From the NCBI RefSeq assembly GCF_014648475.1, contig NZ_BMRE01000024.1, positions 56,914 through 120,913 of the forward strand: a stretch of 64,000 nucleotides of DNA, in the 5' to 3' direction. The translations under genes were made by a program, and so were the position numbers. How positions within the stretch are numbered: the first letter of the stretch is position 1; the number at the start of each line of letters is the position of its first letter. This document shows positions 7,597 to 16,224 of this stretch, in pieces. The stretch comes from Lentzea flava. GTDB lineage: Bacteria; Actinomycetota; Actinomycetes; Mycobacteriales; Pseudonocardiaceae. The notes under the pieces were generated by a model. It saw nothing but the letters and a program-made list of their open reading frames with translations, was not told the DNA's origin and did not search any database.

Positions 7597-9102
7597 TCAG
7601 TGCACGCCCAGCACACCGTCCACCCGGCGCGGAATGCCCAGCGGGTTCGCGTCCTGCAGCTCCGGGGGCAGCAACGAGTCCGGCCACGACTGGTACGTCA
7701 CCGGGGCGATCCAGCGGCGGATCGACGTCGCGCCCACCGACGTGTGCAGCGGGTTCGTCGTCGCCGGCCACGGGCCACCGTGGTGCTGGCCCCACGCCAC
7801 CGCGACACCGGTCGGCCAGGCGTTGAAGATCAACCGGCCCGCGACGCGCCGCAGGATCTCCGCGATCTTCCCGGCTTCCGCGTGGTCCGACTCGGCCGCG
7901 TGCACCGTGCCGGTCAGCGTGCCCGGCAGCTTCGCCAGCACCGAGTGCAGCTCGGACGGCGACGAGTACGTCACGATCAGCGCCGCGGGGCCGAAGTGCT
8001 CCTCGGTCAGCTTCTCGAGGTTCTCCTCGAACGTCTTCACCGACGTGCTGAACAGCAGCGGCGCCACCGCCCACGCCTCGTCCGGGCGCGTACCCGTCGA
8101 CACCACGGACACGAGGTCCGACGCGGCGAGCGCGTCCGTGCCCGACTTGTAGGAGTCGCACATCCGCTCGTTCAGCATCGCGCCACCGGAGGACGCCGCG
8201 ACCGCCTCGCCCAGCGCGGGCACGATCGACTCCGGCGCGAACACCAGGCCGGGGTTCGTGCAGAACTGACCGACGCCCATCGTCAGCGACTGCGCGAACC
8301 CGGCGGCGATGTCCTCGCGCTCCGCCGCACCCGGCAGGATCACCGTCGGGTTCACGCTGCCCAGCTCGCCGTAGAACGGGATCGGGTCCGGCCGGCCCTG
8401 CGCCAGGTCGAACAGCGCCCGGCCACCACCGGTCGACCCGGTGAAGCCGACCGCACGCACCGCCGGGTGCTTCACCAGTGCCACACCGGCCTCGGTGCCG
8501 TACACGATGCCGAACACGCCCTCGGGCGCACCGGCGTCCCGCAAAGCGTCCACGACGACCCGCGCGGTCTCGCGCGACGTCGACGGGTGCGCCGAATGTG
8601 CCTTCACCACAACGGAACAACCGGACGCCAGCGCGGACGCCGTGTCACCACCGGCCACCGAGAACGCGAACGGGAAGTTCGACGCGGAGAACACCGCGAC
8701 CGTCCCGAGTGGACGGAGAACGCGCCGCAGCACGGGCCGCGGCGGGATGATGTCGGGGTTCGCCGAGTCCAAAGTGGCCTCGACGTAGCTGCCCTCGCGC
8801 AACACCTCCGCGAACAGCCGCAGCTGGTTCGTCGTGCGCTTCAGCTCCGTCGTCAGCCGCGGCACACCGAGCGCCGTCTCGCCGTCGGCCGTGGAGACCA
8901 GCAACGACGACTCGGCGTCCAGCGCGTCCGCGACCTTCTCCAGCACCACGGCGCGATCCGTCGCCGGAACCACCGACCACGCGGAGAACGCGACTGCCGC
9001 CGCGGAGGCGATCCGGTCCACCTCGCTGTCGGGGGTCTTCGCAACCGGCTCGCCGAACGGCTCACCGGTGCGCGGGTTGTATCCCTGAACGACGTGGCTC
9101 AA
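7597..9102 (-). CDS. 2,5-dioxovalerate (alpha-ketoglutarate semialdehyde) dehydrogenase
   Basis: 501-residue aldehyde dehydrogenase, last step of the oxidative uronate route: alpha-ketoglutarate semialdehyde plus NAD(P)+ gives 2-oxoglutarate. Catalytic Cys281 in VGQFCTNPGL, general base Glu246 in FYGELGSVNP, and SASNFPFAFS near 140, all as in the KGSADH branch of the superfamily. The TTG at 9102 is selected because it follows AAGGAGGCAGGGCG and yields SHVVQGYNPRTGE, the normal family N-terminus; a longer frame upstream is the tail of another gene. TTGA overlap with the uronate dehydrogenase stop shows coupling. Confidence 0.92.
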   Translation of the reverse strand: MSHVVQGYNPRTGEPFGEPVAKTPDSEVDRIASAAAVAFSAWSVVPATDRAVVLEKVADALDAESSLLVSTADGETALGVPRLTTELKRTTNQLRLFAEVLREGSYVEATLDSANPDIIPPRPVLRRVLRPLGTVAVFSASNFPFAFSVAGGDTASALASGCSVVVKAHSAHPSTSRETARVVVDALRDAGAPEGVFGIVYGTEAGVALVKHPAVRAVGFTGSTGGGRALFDLAQGRPDPIPFYGELGSVNPTVILPGAAEREDIAAGFAQSLTMGVGQFCTNPGLVFAPESIVPALGEAVAASSGGAMLNERMCDSYKSGTDALAASDLVSVVSTGTRPDEAWAVAPLLFSTSVKTFEENLEKLTEEHFGPAALIVTYSSPSELHSVLAKLPGTLTGTVHAAESDHAEAGKIAEILRRVAGRLIFNAWPTGVAVAWGQHHGGPWPATTNPLHTSVGATSIRRWIAPVTYQSWPDSLLPPELQDANPLGIPRRVDGVLGVH

Positions 9103-9926
9103 CGCCCTGCCTCCTTGACTGCCGTGTCGAAATCGGGGCCGCACCAGGCCCCGCCCACGTACTTCGCCGCGTACGACGAGGGATCGAGCTCGCCGCCGTG
9201 CTGCTCCAGCACCTCGGCCGCGTACACCTCGGAGTCGTCCTGCGGCTCGTAACCCAGCGCGCGGGCCTCGTCCAGCGAGAACCAGCCGCGCTTGTTGTTC
9301 GAAACACCCCACACGATCCGGAATCCCGGTGACGCGACGGAAAGGCACGCCTCGAACAGGCGCGCGCCGTCGTCCGGCGACATCCACGTCGACAGCATCC
9401 GCACGTCGCGCGGCTTCTCGAAGCACGAGCCGATGCGGATCGCGATCACGTCCATGCCGTAGCGGTCGGCGTACAGCGACCCCAACGCCTCCAGCGCCAC
9501 CTTCGACACGCCGTAGTAGGTGTCCGGACGCGGGAAGAGGTAGTCACCCGCCTCGCCGTTGGCCCGCTCGACGTACCCGACGGCGTGGTTCGAGCTGGCC
9601 AGGATCACGCGGCGAACTCCCTGACGCCGTGCGGCTTCCAGCACGGTGTGCGTGCCGTCGATGTTGACGCTGAGGATCTTCTCCCACGCCTCCTCGAGGC
9701 TGTGGCCGCCGAGGTGGATCACGGCGTCGACGTCCTTCATCGCGGCTTCCATCGCGGCCATGTCGGTCACCGACGCCTGGACGAGCTCGACGCTCTCGCC
9801 GTCGGCGGCCGCGGGTAGCTCCGCGATGTCCAGCAGCCGCAGGACGCGGCCCTCCGCCGCGAGGCGAGAACGCATGAGCGTTCCCACCCCGCCACCGGCG
9901 CCGGTGATCAGGATGCGTGCGGTCAC
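9099..9926 (-). CDS. udh: Uronate dehydrogenase
   Basis: 275-residue short-chain dehydrogenase/reductase that oxidises D-glucuronate or D-galacturonate with NAD+ to the aldarolactone, feeding glucarate into the pathway. NAD-binding GAGGGVG at 9-15, catalytic Ser in ASSNHAVGY (110-118), and Tyr138/Lys142 in YGVSK; HLGGHSLEEAWEKIL, IRIGSCFEKPRD and MLSTWMSPDD match known uronate dehydrogenases. Its stop overlaps the dehydrogenase start downstream, and it follows the IclR gene by 45 nt, so iclR-udh-aldehyde dehydrogenase is probably one operon divergent from the transporter operon. Confidence 0.9.
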   Translation of the reverse strand: MTARILITGAGGGVGTLMRSRLAAEGRVLRLLDIAELPAAADGESVELVQASVTDMAAMEAAMKDVDAVIHLGGHSLEEAWEKILSVNIDGTHTVLEAARRQGVRRVILASSNHAVGYVERANGEAGDYLFPRPDTYYGVSKVALEALGSLYADRYGMDVIAIRIGSCFEKPRDVRMLSTWMSPDDGARLFEACLSVASPGFRIVWGVSNNKRGWFSLDEARALGYEPQDDSEVYAAEVLEQHGGELDPSSYAAKYVGGAWCGPDFDTAVKEAGR

Positions 9927-9971
9927 GGGTTGGACCCCTCCGTCATGTGCAGGTACTCGGCAAAACTCGGG

Positions 9972-10760
9972 TCAGCGCCCGAACTGGCGGAGAAGCTCCG
10001 TGATCGTCCGGGCGGCGTCCAGCAGAGCGGCCACGACCTGCCGCTCGTGCTCGGGGTCCAGTCTGCCCAGGGGAACCGAGCAACTCATAGCGTCCAGAAC
10101 GGGGTTCCGGTAGGGCAACGCCACCGCGAAACAGCCCAGACCCGGCGTGTTCTCCTCGCGTTCGTGGGCGTAGCCGACGTTGCGGAACCCGGCGAGCTGC
10201 TCGTGCAACGCGGCCCGGTCGGTCACGGTGTTGGGGGTCAGCGGGGTCAGGACCTCGGGGAGGATCATGTCGACCTCCTCCGGCGTGCGGGTCGAGAGCA
10301 AGGCCTTGCCCAGCGACGTGGAGTGCGCGGGCAACCGGCGGCCGACGCGCGACACGACGCGCAGGTGGTGCTCGGACTCGCGGCTCGCCAGGTAGACGAC
10401 GTCCGCGCCGTCCAAACGGGCGAGGTGCACCGTCTCGTTGATCTCCTGCCGCACCTGCTCCATCACGCGGATCGCCGCGCGCACCACCGGGTCGTGGTCC
10501 AAATAGGACGTACCGACGAGCAGTGCGCGCACGCCGATGCCGTACGTGCCGCGGTCCGAGTCGACCTCCACCCAGCCGCGCGCGACCAGCGTCTGCAGCA
10601 GCATGTACAGGCTGGACTTGGGGTAGCTGAGCTCCCGGTGCAGCTCCGTCAGCGTCAGCCTGCGGTCTGAAGCGGAGAGCACTTCCAGCAGCTCCACCGT
10701 GCGGTCCGCGGACTTGACCGCGCCCGGACGAGCCGTGCCCTTGTCGATCGGCGACGCCAC
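9972..10760 (-). CDS. IclR-family regulator of the uronate genes
   Basis: 262 residues: winged HTH at about 16-80 (LTLTELHRELSYPKSSLYMLLQTL), then the IclR effector-binding domain with conserved LGKALLS and GYAHEREENTPGLGCFAVAL. IclR proteins bind small carboxylates and usually repress neighbouring catabolic operons. Its position between the udh operon it heads and the divergent importer/dehydratase operon makes a sugar acid or KDG-type intermediate the probable ligand (inference). The divergent region contains a TTCAC-GTGAA dyad that could be its operator. Confidence 0.9.
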   Translation of the reverse strand: MASPIDKGTARPGAVKSADRTVELLEVLSASDRRLTLTELHRELSYPKSSLYMLLQTLVARGWVEVDSDRGTYGIGVRALLVGTSYLDHDPVVRAAIRVMEQVRQEINETVHLARLDGADVVYLASRESEHHLRVVSRVGRRLPAHSTSLGKALLSTRTPEEVDMILPEVLTPLTPNTVTDRAALHEQLAGFRNVGYAHEREENTPGLGCFAVALPYRNPVLDAMSCSVPLGRLDPEHERQVVAALLDAARTITELLRQFGR

Positions 10761-10805
10761 TTGGCCTCCTCGGCCCGTTTCTGGAAACCGGCAAGCAACT
10801 TGCCC

Positions 10806-10835
10806 TTGACACGTTGCTGTGCTGATTCTTACAGT
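10806..10835 (+). promoter_or_regulatory. Promoter of the uronate importer operon
   Basis: TTGACA at 10806-10811, 18-bp spacer, TACAGT at 10830-10835; a good vegetative match placed 61 nt before the lipoprotein start. Confidence 0.6.
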
Positions 10836-10865
10836 CCTGCACCAGGTTCACAAGTACGACCCCAG

Positions 10866-10879
10866 TTCACATACGTGAA
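10866..10879. promoter_or_regulatory. Candidate IclR operator dyad
   Basis: TTCAC-ATAC-GTGAA, a perfect five-base inverted repeat 30 bp downstream of the -10, inside the transcribed leader; a protein bound here would block elongation or initiation. A partial copy (GGTTCACAAGTACG) lies at about 10856. Assignment to IclR is by position only. Confidence 0.4.
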
Positions 10880-10896
10880 AACGAAGGGCTGCAACG

Positions 10897-12213
10897 ATGC
10901 GCCGTGGAACCGCCACAACACTCGCCACACTCGGTGTGGCCGCCCTGCTCGCGGGCTGTGGAAGTTCGACGCCGGCCGCATCGAACAAGGACCCGAACAA
11001 GCCCCTCGAGGTGTGGACCCGCTCGACGGAGGCGACCGCGAAGGTCTACGAGAAGATCTTCAAGTCCTTCACCGAGAAGACCGGTGTGCAGGTCGACTAC
11101 AAGCCGATCTTCAACGACTTCGACAAGCAGGTGCAGCAGCGCGCCGCGTCGAAGGACCTCCCCGACGTCGTCATCACCGACACCGGCTCGCTCGGCAACT
11201 TCGTCAAGCAGGGCTGGACGACGGAGATCAAGCGCGAGGACATCGCGGGCGGCGGCGACATCGTCGACAGGGCCTGGAACAACGGCAAGGGCGCGGACGG
11301 CAAGTACTACGCCATCCCGTACTCCACGCAGGCGATGGTCACGCTGGTCCGCAAGGACTGGCGGGAGAAGCTCGGCAAGCCGATCCCCACGACGTGGGAG
11401 GAGCTCGACGACCTGGCGCGGGCGTTCACCAGGAACGACCCCGACGGCAACGGGCAGAACGACACCTACGGCATGCTCGTGCCGGGCACGGTCGACCGCG
11501 GCTACCTCGCCTGGTGGGCGGCCAGCTACATCTGGCAGGGCGGCGGCGACATCCTCGAAGAAGAGGGCAACGGCAAGTTCTCCGTCGGCATCGACTCGCC
11601 CGAGTCGACCAAGGCGATCGAACGTCTGCGCAAGCTCTTCTGTGAAGACAAGGTCATGCAGCCGGGATCGCTGACGCTGAGCACCAACGACGCGCACCCG
11701 CTGTTCGAGTCCGGCAAGAGCGGCATCTACCTGACCGGCCCGTACATGATCGGCCGCTTCGACAAGTCGGTAGGCAAGGACAAGTACGAGGTCATCGCGT
11801 CGCCGCGTGGCCCGGCCGGTGCCACCGTGCTCGGTGAGGGCGAGGACATCTACCTGATGGCCGGCTCCGCGAAGACCGCCGACCAGAAGAAGCTCGCCGA
11901 ATACCTGATCACGCCTGACGCGCAGAAGGCCGGCATGAAGGGCGACCCGCAGCCGGTGGTCCGGCTTCCCGTCAACAAGAACGTCGACGTCAACGCGACG
12001 TACAACGACCCGCGGTGGGCGACCGTGGCGGGCGTGTACAAGAGCGAGGCGCGGCCGTTCCCCAGCGTTCCGAACTTCACGCCCTTCCGGCAGAAGACCT
12101 CGGAGACCCTGAACTCGATCTTCGCCAAGTGCCCAGCCGACTCGTCGGCTGAGCTCAAGACCCTGGCGGAGGCGCTGAAGAAGGAACTCGAGAACCAGAA
12201 GGCGTCGCAGTGA
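10897..12213 (+). CDS. ABC sugar importer substrate-binding lipoprotein
   Basis: 438 residues. Signal peptide and lipobox LLAGCGSS (Cys about 25) anchor it outside the membrane. The body is an extracellular-binding protein of the CUT1 type: ITDTGSLGNFVKQGWTTE, PYSTQAMVTLVRKDW and TPTTWEELDDLA-like stretches are characteristic. Genomic context points to a uronate, an oligouronide or a glucuronide as ligand (inference). Its stop overlaps the GTG of the first permease by four bases, and a strong hairpin lies just inside that permease gene. No ATPase gene is present here, so a shared MsiK-like ATPase elsewhere is likely. Confidence 0.93.
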   Translation: MRRGTATTLATLGVAALLAGCGSSTPAASNKDPNKPLEVWTRSTEATAKVYEKIFKSFTEKTGVQVDYKPIFNDFDKQVQQRAASKDLPDVVITDTGSLGNFVKQGWTTEIKREDIAGGGDIVDRAWNNGKGADGKYYAIPYSTQAMVTLVRKDWREKLGKPIPTTWEELDDLARAFTRNDPDGNGQNDTYGMLVPGTVDRGYLAWWAASYIWQGGGDILEEEGNGKFSVGIDSPESTKAIERLRKLFCEDKVMQPGSLTLSTNDAHPLFESGKSGIYLTGPYMIGRFDKSVGKDKYEVIASPRGPAGATVLGEGEDIYLMAGSAKTADQKKLAEYLITPDAQKAGMKGDPQPVVRLPVNKNVDVNATYNDPRWATVAGVYKSEARPFPSVPNFTPFRQKTSETLNSIFAKCPADSSAELKTLAEALKKELENQKASQ

Positions 12214-13181
12214 CGGCAGTTCGAACCGTCAGCGACACCCCAGACGTGGGCTCGACGGCTAGTGGCGGCGGTGCCGTCGAAACCCACCCCGTGAGGCGGC
12301 GCCGCCGGCGCCGCCTCACGGGAGCCACCTTCATCCCGTGGCTGTTCCTGCTCCCCGCCGCGCTGATCTTCCTGGTCTTCAAGTTCATCCCGATGGCAGA
12401 GGGAATCCGGCTCTCGCTGTTCGAGGTCCGGCCCTTCCTCGGCGACATCTTCGTCGGCTTCAAGAACTACGCCACGATCCTGCAGGACGAGAAGTTCCTG
12501 ACGGCTTCGTGGCACACCCTGGTCCTGGCCGGTGGGCAGACGCTCGGAGCGATGCTCATCGGCTTCTTCCTGGCACTGCTGCTGGAAGGCCACACCAAGT
12601 CGCTGTGGTTCGTGCGGTCCGCGGTGTTCCTGCCCGTGGTCGCCGCGACCGCCGTCATCGGTGAGATCTGGCGGCTGTTCTTCTACCCGGCACCCGAAGG
12701 CTTCCTCAACGAGGTCATCTCCTGGGTCGGCCTCGGTCCCTGGGAGTACATCCACGACACGGACACCTCACTCGTGTCGGTCATGTTCGTCGGCATCTGG
12801 AAGCACGCGCCGTACGACATGGTGCTGATCCTCGCCGGGCTCGCCGGCATCGACCGGCAACAGTACGAGGCCGCCGCCATCGACGGAGCCTCGACGCTGC
12901 AACGGATCTGGAACGTCACGCTGCCCGCGTTGCGCCCCGTCGTCACGATCCTGCTGACGCTGGCGGCGATCCGCGGCCTGCGCGTCTTCACCGAGGTCTA
13001 CGTCCTGACCGGCGGTGGTCCCGCGGGATCGACCGACGTCTGGATGACGCGCGTCTACACGACGGCGTTCGAGCAGTCGGAAGCCGGGCTCGCATCGGCT
13101 GGTTCCGTGCTGTTGTTCCTGGTTACCTTGATTCTGACGGTCAGCGTGCAGTGGTACCGCCGAAGGAAGGAGGCGCGATGA
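12210..13181 (+). CDS. ABC sugar importer permease, MalF/UgpA-type
   Basis: 323 residues with a charged N-terminus containing PVRRRRRRRLTG, then six membrane segments and the cytoplasmic EAA loop EAAAIDGASTLQRIWNVTLP that docks to the ATPase. Starts with GTG in a GTGA overlap with the lipoprotein gene and ends in an ATGA overlap with the second permease. The arginine run is encoded by a perfect GC-rich inverted repeat. Confidence 0.93.
   Translation: MTAVRTVSDTPDVGSTASGGGAVETHPVRRRRRRRLTGATFIPWLFLLPAALIFLVFKFIPMAEGIRLSLFEVRPFLGDIFVGFKNYATILQDEKFLTASWHTLVLAGGQTLGAMLIGFFLALLLEGHTKSLWFVRSAVFLPVVAATAVIGEIWRLFFYPAPEGFLNEVISWVGLGPWEYIHDTDTSLVSVMFVGIWKHAPYDMVLILAGLAGIDRQQYEAAAIDGASTLQRIWNVTLPALRPVVTILLTLAAIRGLRVFTEVYVLTGGGPAGSTDVWMTRVYTTAFEQSEAGLASAGSVLLFLVTLILTVSVQWYRRRKEAR
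12291..12319. promoter_or_regulatory. Perfect hairpin inside the permease N-terminus
   Basis: Two 13-bp arms (12291-12303 and 12307-12319, GTGAGGCGGCGCC and its complement) separated by three bases. It encodes the arginine run of the permease. Placed 78 nt behind the binding-protein stop, it could protect the binding-protein mRNA from 3' decay and lower permease output, as REP elements do in malE-malF. Confidence 0.6.
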
Positions 13182-14056
13182 GCGTCAACTCCAGCCGCTT
13201 CGACAGCGCCATCGGCTGGTCCACCCGCCCGGACGCGTGGGTCAGCAAGGGCATCCGGGTCGTTTTGAGCGCCCTCGCTGTAATCCTTTTCTGCGGTCCG
13301 CTGCTGGTCATCTTCTCCGGCGCGTTCGACAACAACCCGGACCCGACCCAGCTGTCGGTGATTCCCGACAACCCGTCGTTGCGGAACTTCCAGGTGGCGA
13401 CGGAGAACAAGATCTGGGACTACCTGGTGAACTCGCTGGTCATCGCCGGTGGTGCCCTGCTGTTGCAGCTGGCGGTGAGCGTGTTCGCCGCCTACGCGTT
13501 GGCACGCAAGAAGTTCCGCGGTCAGGCCATCGCGTTGTTGGTCATCCTTGCCACGATGATGTTGCCGGAGGAGGTCATCGCGATCCCGCTGTCGCTGGTG
13601 ATCGGAGACCTACCCCTGGTGCACGTGAGTCTCAAGGGCACCCTGCTCGGCGTCATCCTTCCCCTGGGGGCGTGGGGTTTCTCCATCTTCGTCATGACGG
13701 AGTTCATGAGGGAGATCCCCGCCGAACTCGAGGAGGCGGCCAAAGTGGACGGTGCCGGGGAGCTGCGTCTGTTCGCGCAGATCATCCTCCCCCTGTGCAA
13801 GCCCGCGCTCGGCGTCATCGCCGTGTTCGGCTTCAACATGATCTGGGAGCAGTACCTGCTCCCCCTGATCGTCGCCGCTGACCCCTCCGATTACACGCTC
13901 ACGGTCGCACTTCTCGCCCTCAGATCCGACGACCAGGTCGGGACGGGCATCGTGCTGGCCGGTGCGTTGCTGGCGCTGGTGCCGAGCCTGATCGTGTACC
14001 TGTCGCTGCAGAAGTCCTTCCTGCGTGGGATCACCACCGGAGCGATCAAGGGATGA
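13178..14056 (+). CDS. ABC sugar importer permease, MalG/UgpE-type
   Basis: 292 residues from the ATG at 13178, which overlaps the previous stop (ATGA) and is preceded by GAAGGAAGGAGGCGCG. Six membrane segments; EAA loop EEAAKVDGAGELRLFAQIILP in the second half. Forms the heterodimeric channel with the previous permease. A longer frame from 13151 would lose this ribosome binding site. Confidence 0.93.
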   Translation: MSVNSSRFDSAIGWSTRPDAWVSKGIRVVLSALAVILFCGPLLVIFSGAFDNNPDPTQLSVIPDNPSLRNFQVATENKIWDYLVNSLVIAGGALLLQLAVSVFAAYALARKKFRGQAIALLVILATMMLPEEVIAIPLSLVIGDLPLVHVSLKGTLLGVILPLGAWGFSIFVMTEFMREIPAELEEAAKVDGAGELRLFAQIILPLCKPALGVIAVFGFNMIWEQYLLPLIVAADPSDYTLTVALLALRSDDQVGTGIVLAGALLALVPSLIVYLSLQKSFLRGITTGAIKG

Positions 14057-14968
14057 GTGTCTGGTATGCAACTCGATGGTGTGTTGTTCTTTCCGGTGAC
14101 CCCGTTCGACACCGAGGGGAACATCGCGTTCGACGTGCTGGCTGAGCACGTCAAGCACGGTGTCTCCGCCGGGCCAGGCGCGGTGTTCGTCGCCTGCGGC
14201 ACCGGCGAGTTCCACGCCTTGGAGCTGGGCGAGTTCGAGCGTGCGGTGGCGGTCGCGGTCGAGGCGACCGCGGGCAAGGTGCCGGTGTTCGCCGGTGCGG
14301 GCGGCTCGGTCGCGTCGGCCAAGCAGTTCGTGCAGGCGGCCGAACGCGCCGGTGCCAACGGCATCCTGTTGCTGCCGCCGTACCTGGTGACCAACCCGGC
14401 CGCCGGTCTCGTGCGGTTCGTGGCCGAGGTCGCGGGCGCCACCGAGCTGCCGATCATCGTGTACCAGCGCAACAACGCGCGGTTCACGCCGGAAACCGCC
14501 GTCGAGGTCGCGCGGATCCCGAACGTGGTGGGCTTCAAGGACGGCATCGGCGACCTCGACCAGATGCAGCGGATCGTGCTGTCGGTGCGTGCCAACGTTG
14601 ACAAGCCGTTCCAGTTCTTCAACGGCCTGCCGACCGCGGAGATGACCCAGCTCGCGTACCGGGGGATCGGCGTCGAGCTGTACTCGTCGGCGGTGTTCTG
14701 CTTCGCGCCGGAGATCTCGATCGGCTTCTACAACGCCGTGCAGGCGGGCGACACCGAGCTGGTGAACCGCTTCCTGCTCGAGTTCTACAAGCCGCTGGTC
14801 GAGCTGCGCGACAAGGTCCCCGGCTACGCGGTCGCCCTGGTGAAGGCCGCTGTACGCGCGAACGGGCTCGACGTCGGTGGCGTGCGTCCGCCGCTGATCG
14901 ACCCGACGGACGAGCACCTCGCCGCACTGGACAAGATCATCGCCGCGGGTAAGGCTCTTCTGGCATGA
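14057..14968 (+). CDS. kdgD: 5-dehydro-4-deoxyglucarate dehydratase
   Basis: 303-residue member of the DHDPS/NAL TIM-barrel family. Converts 5-keto-4-deoxy-D-glucarate to alpha-ketoglutarate semialdehyde, CO2 and water. Schiff-base Lys161 in VVGFKDGIGD, Tyr136 in IIVYQRNNA, and the N-terminal LDGVLFFPVTPFD of the KdgD branch. GTG 14057 directly follows AAGGGATGA; ATG 14066 is an alternative start three codons in. It overlaps the dehydratase gene downstream by four bases. Together with gudD, udh and the semialdehyde dehydrogenase it completes the uronate pathway. Confidence 0.92.
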   Translation: MSGMQLDGVLFFPVTPFDTEGNIAFDVLAEHVKHGVSAGPGAVFVACGTGEFHALELGEFERAVAVAVEATAGKVPVFAGAGGSVASAKQFVQAAERAGANGILLLPPYLVTNPAAGLVRFVAEVAGATELPIIVYQRNNARFTPETAVEVARIPNVVGFKDGIGDLDQMQRIVLSVRANVDKPFQFFNGLPTAEMTQLAYRGIGVELYSSAVFCFAPEISIGFYNAVQAGDTELVNRFLLEFYKPLVELRDKVPGYAVALVKAAVRANGLDVGGVRPPLIDPTDEHLAALDKIIAAGKALLA

Positions 14969-16224
14969 AGATCACCGAGATCGTCCTGACACCGATCGCG
15001 TTCCGCGACCCGCCGCTGCTGAACGCGGCCGGCGTGCACGAGCCGTGGGCGCTGCGCACGATCGTCGAGGTGCACACCGACGAAGGCATCTCCGGGCTGG
15101 GGGAGACCTACGGCGACCTCGGGCACCTGGAGCGCTCGCGGTCCGTTGTGGACTCGCTGATCGGCCTCGACGTCTTCGCGCTCAACGAGATGCACGCGCG
15201 GGTCGCCGCGGTTCTCGGCGGCACGACCGGGCTGGACAAGCACGGGCTGACCGGGAACATCACCGCGGAGAGCACGGTCGACCGCGTGTACTCGCCGTTC
15301 GAGGTCGCGTGCCTGGACATCCAGGGCAAGGCGCTGGGGCGCCCCGTGCACGACCTGCTGGGCGGCGCGGTTCGTTCCGCGGTGCCGTACTCCGCCTACC
15401 TGTTCTACAAGTGGGACGGGCACCCCGGCGCCGAGCCGGATGAGTGGGGCGAGGCGATCGACCCCGCCGGCATCGTGGCCCAAGCCCAGAAGATGATCTC
15501 CGAGTACGGGTTCGGGTCGATCAAGCTCAAGGGCGGTGTGTTCCCGCCGGAGCAGGAGATCGAGGCGATCCGCGCGTTGCGCGAGGCGTTCCCGCACCAC
15601 CCGCTGCGGCTGGACCCGAACGCCGCCTGGTCGCCCGCGACGTCGCTGAGGGTCGCGGCCGAGTTGGACGGCGTGCTGGAGTACCTGGAGGACCCGACGC
15701 CGGAGATCTCCGGAATGGCGGAGGTGGCCGCGAAGGCGCCGATGCCGTTGGCCACCAACATGTGCGTGGTCGCGTTCGAGCACCTCAAGCCGTCGGTGGA
15801 GCAGGACGCCGTGCAGGTGCTCCTGTCCGACCACCACTACTGGGGCGGTCTGCAGCGGTCGCGTCAGCTGGGCATGATCTGCCAGACGTTCGGCATCGGG
15901 CTGTCGATGCACTCGAACTCGCACCTGGGGATCTCGTTGGCCGCGATGACGCACCTGGCCGCCGCGACGCCGAACCTGAGCTACGCGTGCGACACGCACT
16001 ACCCGTGGAACGCCGCGGACGAGGTCGTCGAGCCCGGCGTTCTGTCCTTTGTGGATGGTGCGGTGCCGGTGCCCACCTCGCCGGGCCTCGGTGTCTCGCT
16101 GGATCGCGACGCGCTGGCGCGTCTGGCGGAGAACTACGTGCGTTGTGGCATCACCGCGCGTGACGACACGGGGTACATGCAGAAGTTCGACCCGAGCTAC
16201 GAGAGGAAGCGTCCCCGGTGGTGA
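14965..16224 (+). CDS. gudD: Glucarate dehydratase
   Basis: 419-residue enolase-superfamily enzyme that dehydrates D-glucarate to 5-keto-4-deoxyglucarate. Catalytic set present: KxK base pair Lys187/Lys189 in SIKLKGG, metal ligands Asp217 (LDPNAAW), Glu242 (LEDPTPE) and Asn265 (TNM), and the His316-Asp289 dyad (SMHSNSH, SDHHYWG) of the GlucD subgroup. Starts in an ATGA overlap with kdgD and ends overlapping the next gene. Galactarate activity cannot be excluded. Confidence 0.93.
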   Translation: MKITEIVLTPIAFRDPPLLNAAGVHEPWALRTIVEVHTDEGISGLGETYGDLGHLERSRSVVDSLIGLDVFALNEMHARVAAVLGGTTGLDKHGLTGNITAESTVDRVYSPFEVACLDIQGKALGRPVHDLLGGAVRSAVPYSAYLFYKWDGHPGAEPDEWGEAIDPAGIVAQAQKMISEYGFGSIKLKGGVFPPEQEIEAIRALREAFPHHPLRLDPNAAWSPATSLRVAAELDGVLEYLEDPTPEISGMAEVAAKAPMPLATNMCVVAFEHLKPSVEQDAVQVLLSDHHYWGGLQRSRQLGMICQTFGIGLSMHSNSHLGISLAAMTHLAAATPNLSYACDTHYPWNAADEVVEPGVLSFVDGAVPVPTSPGLGVSLDRDALARLAENYVRCGITARDDTGYMQKFDPSYERKRPRW

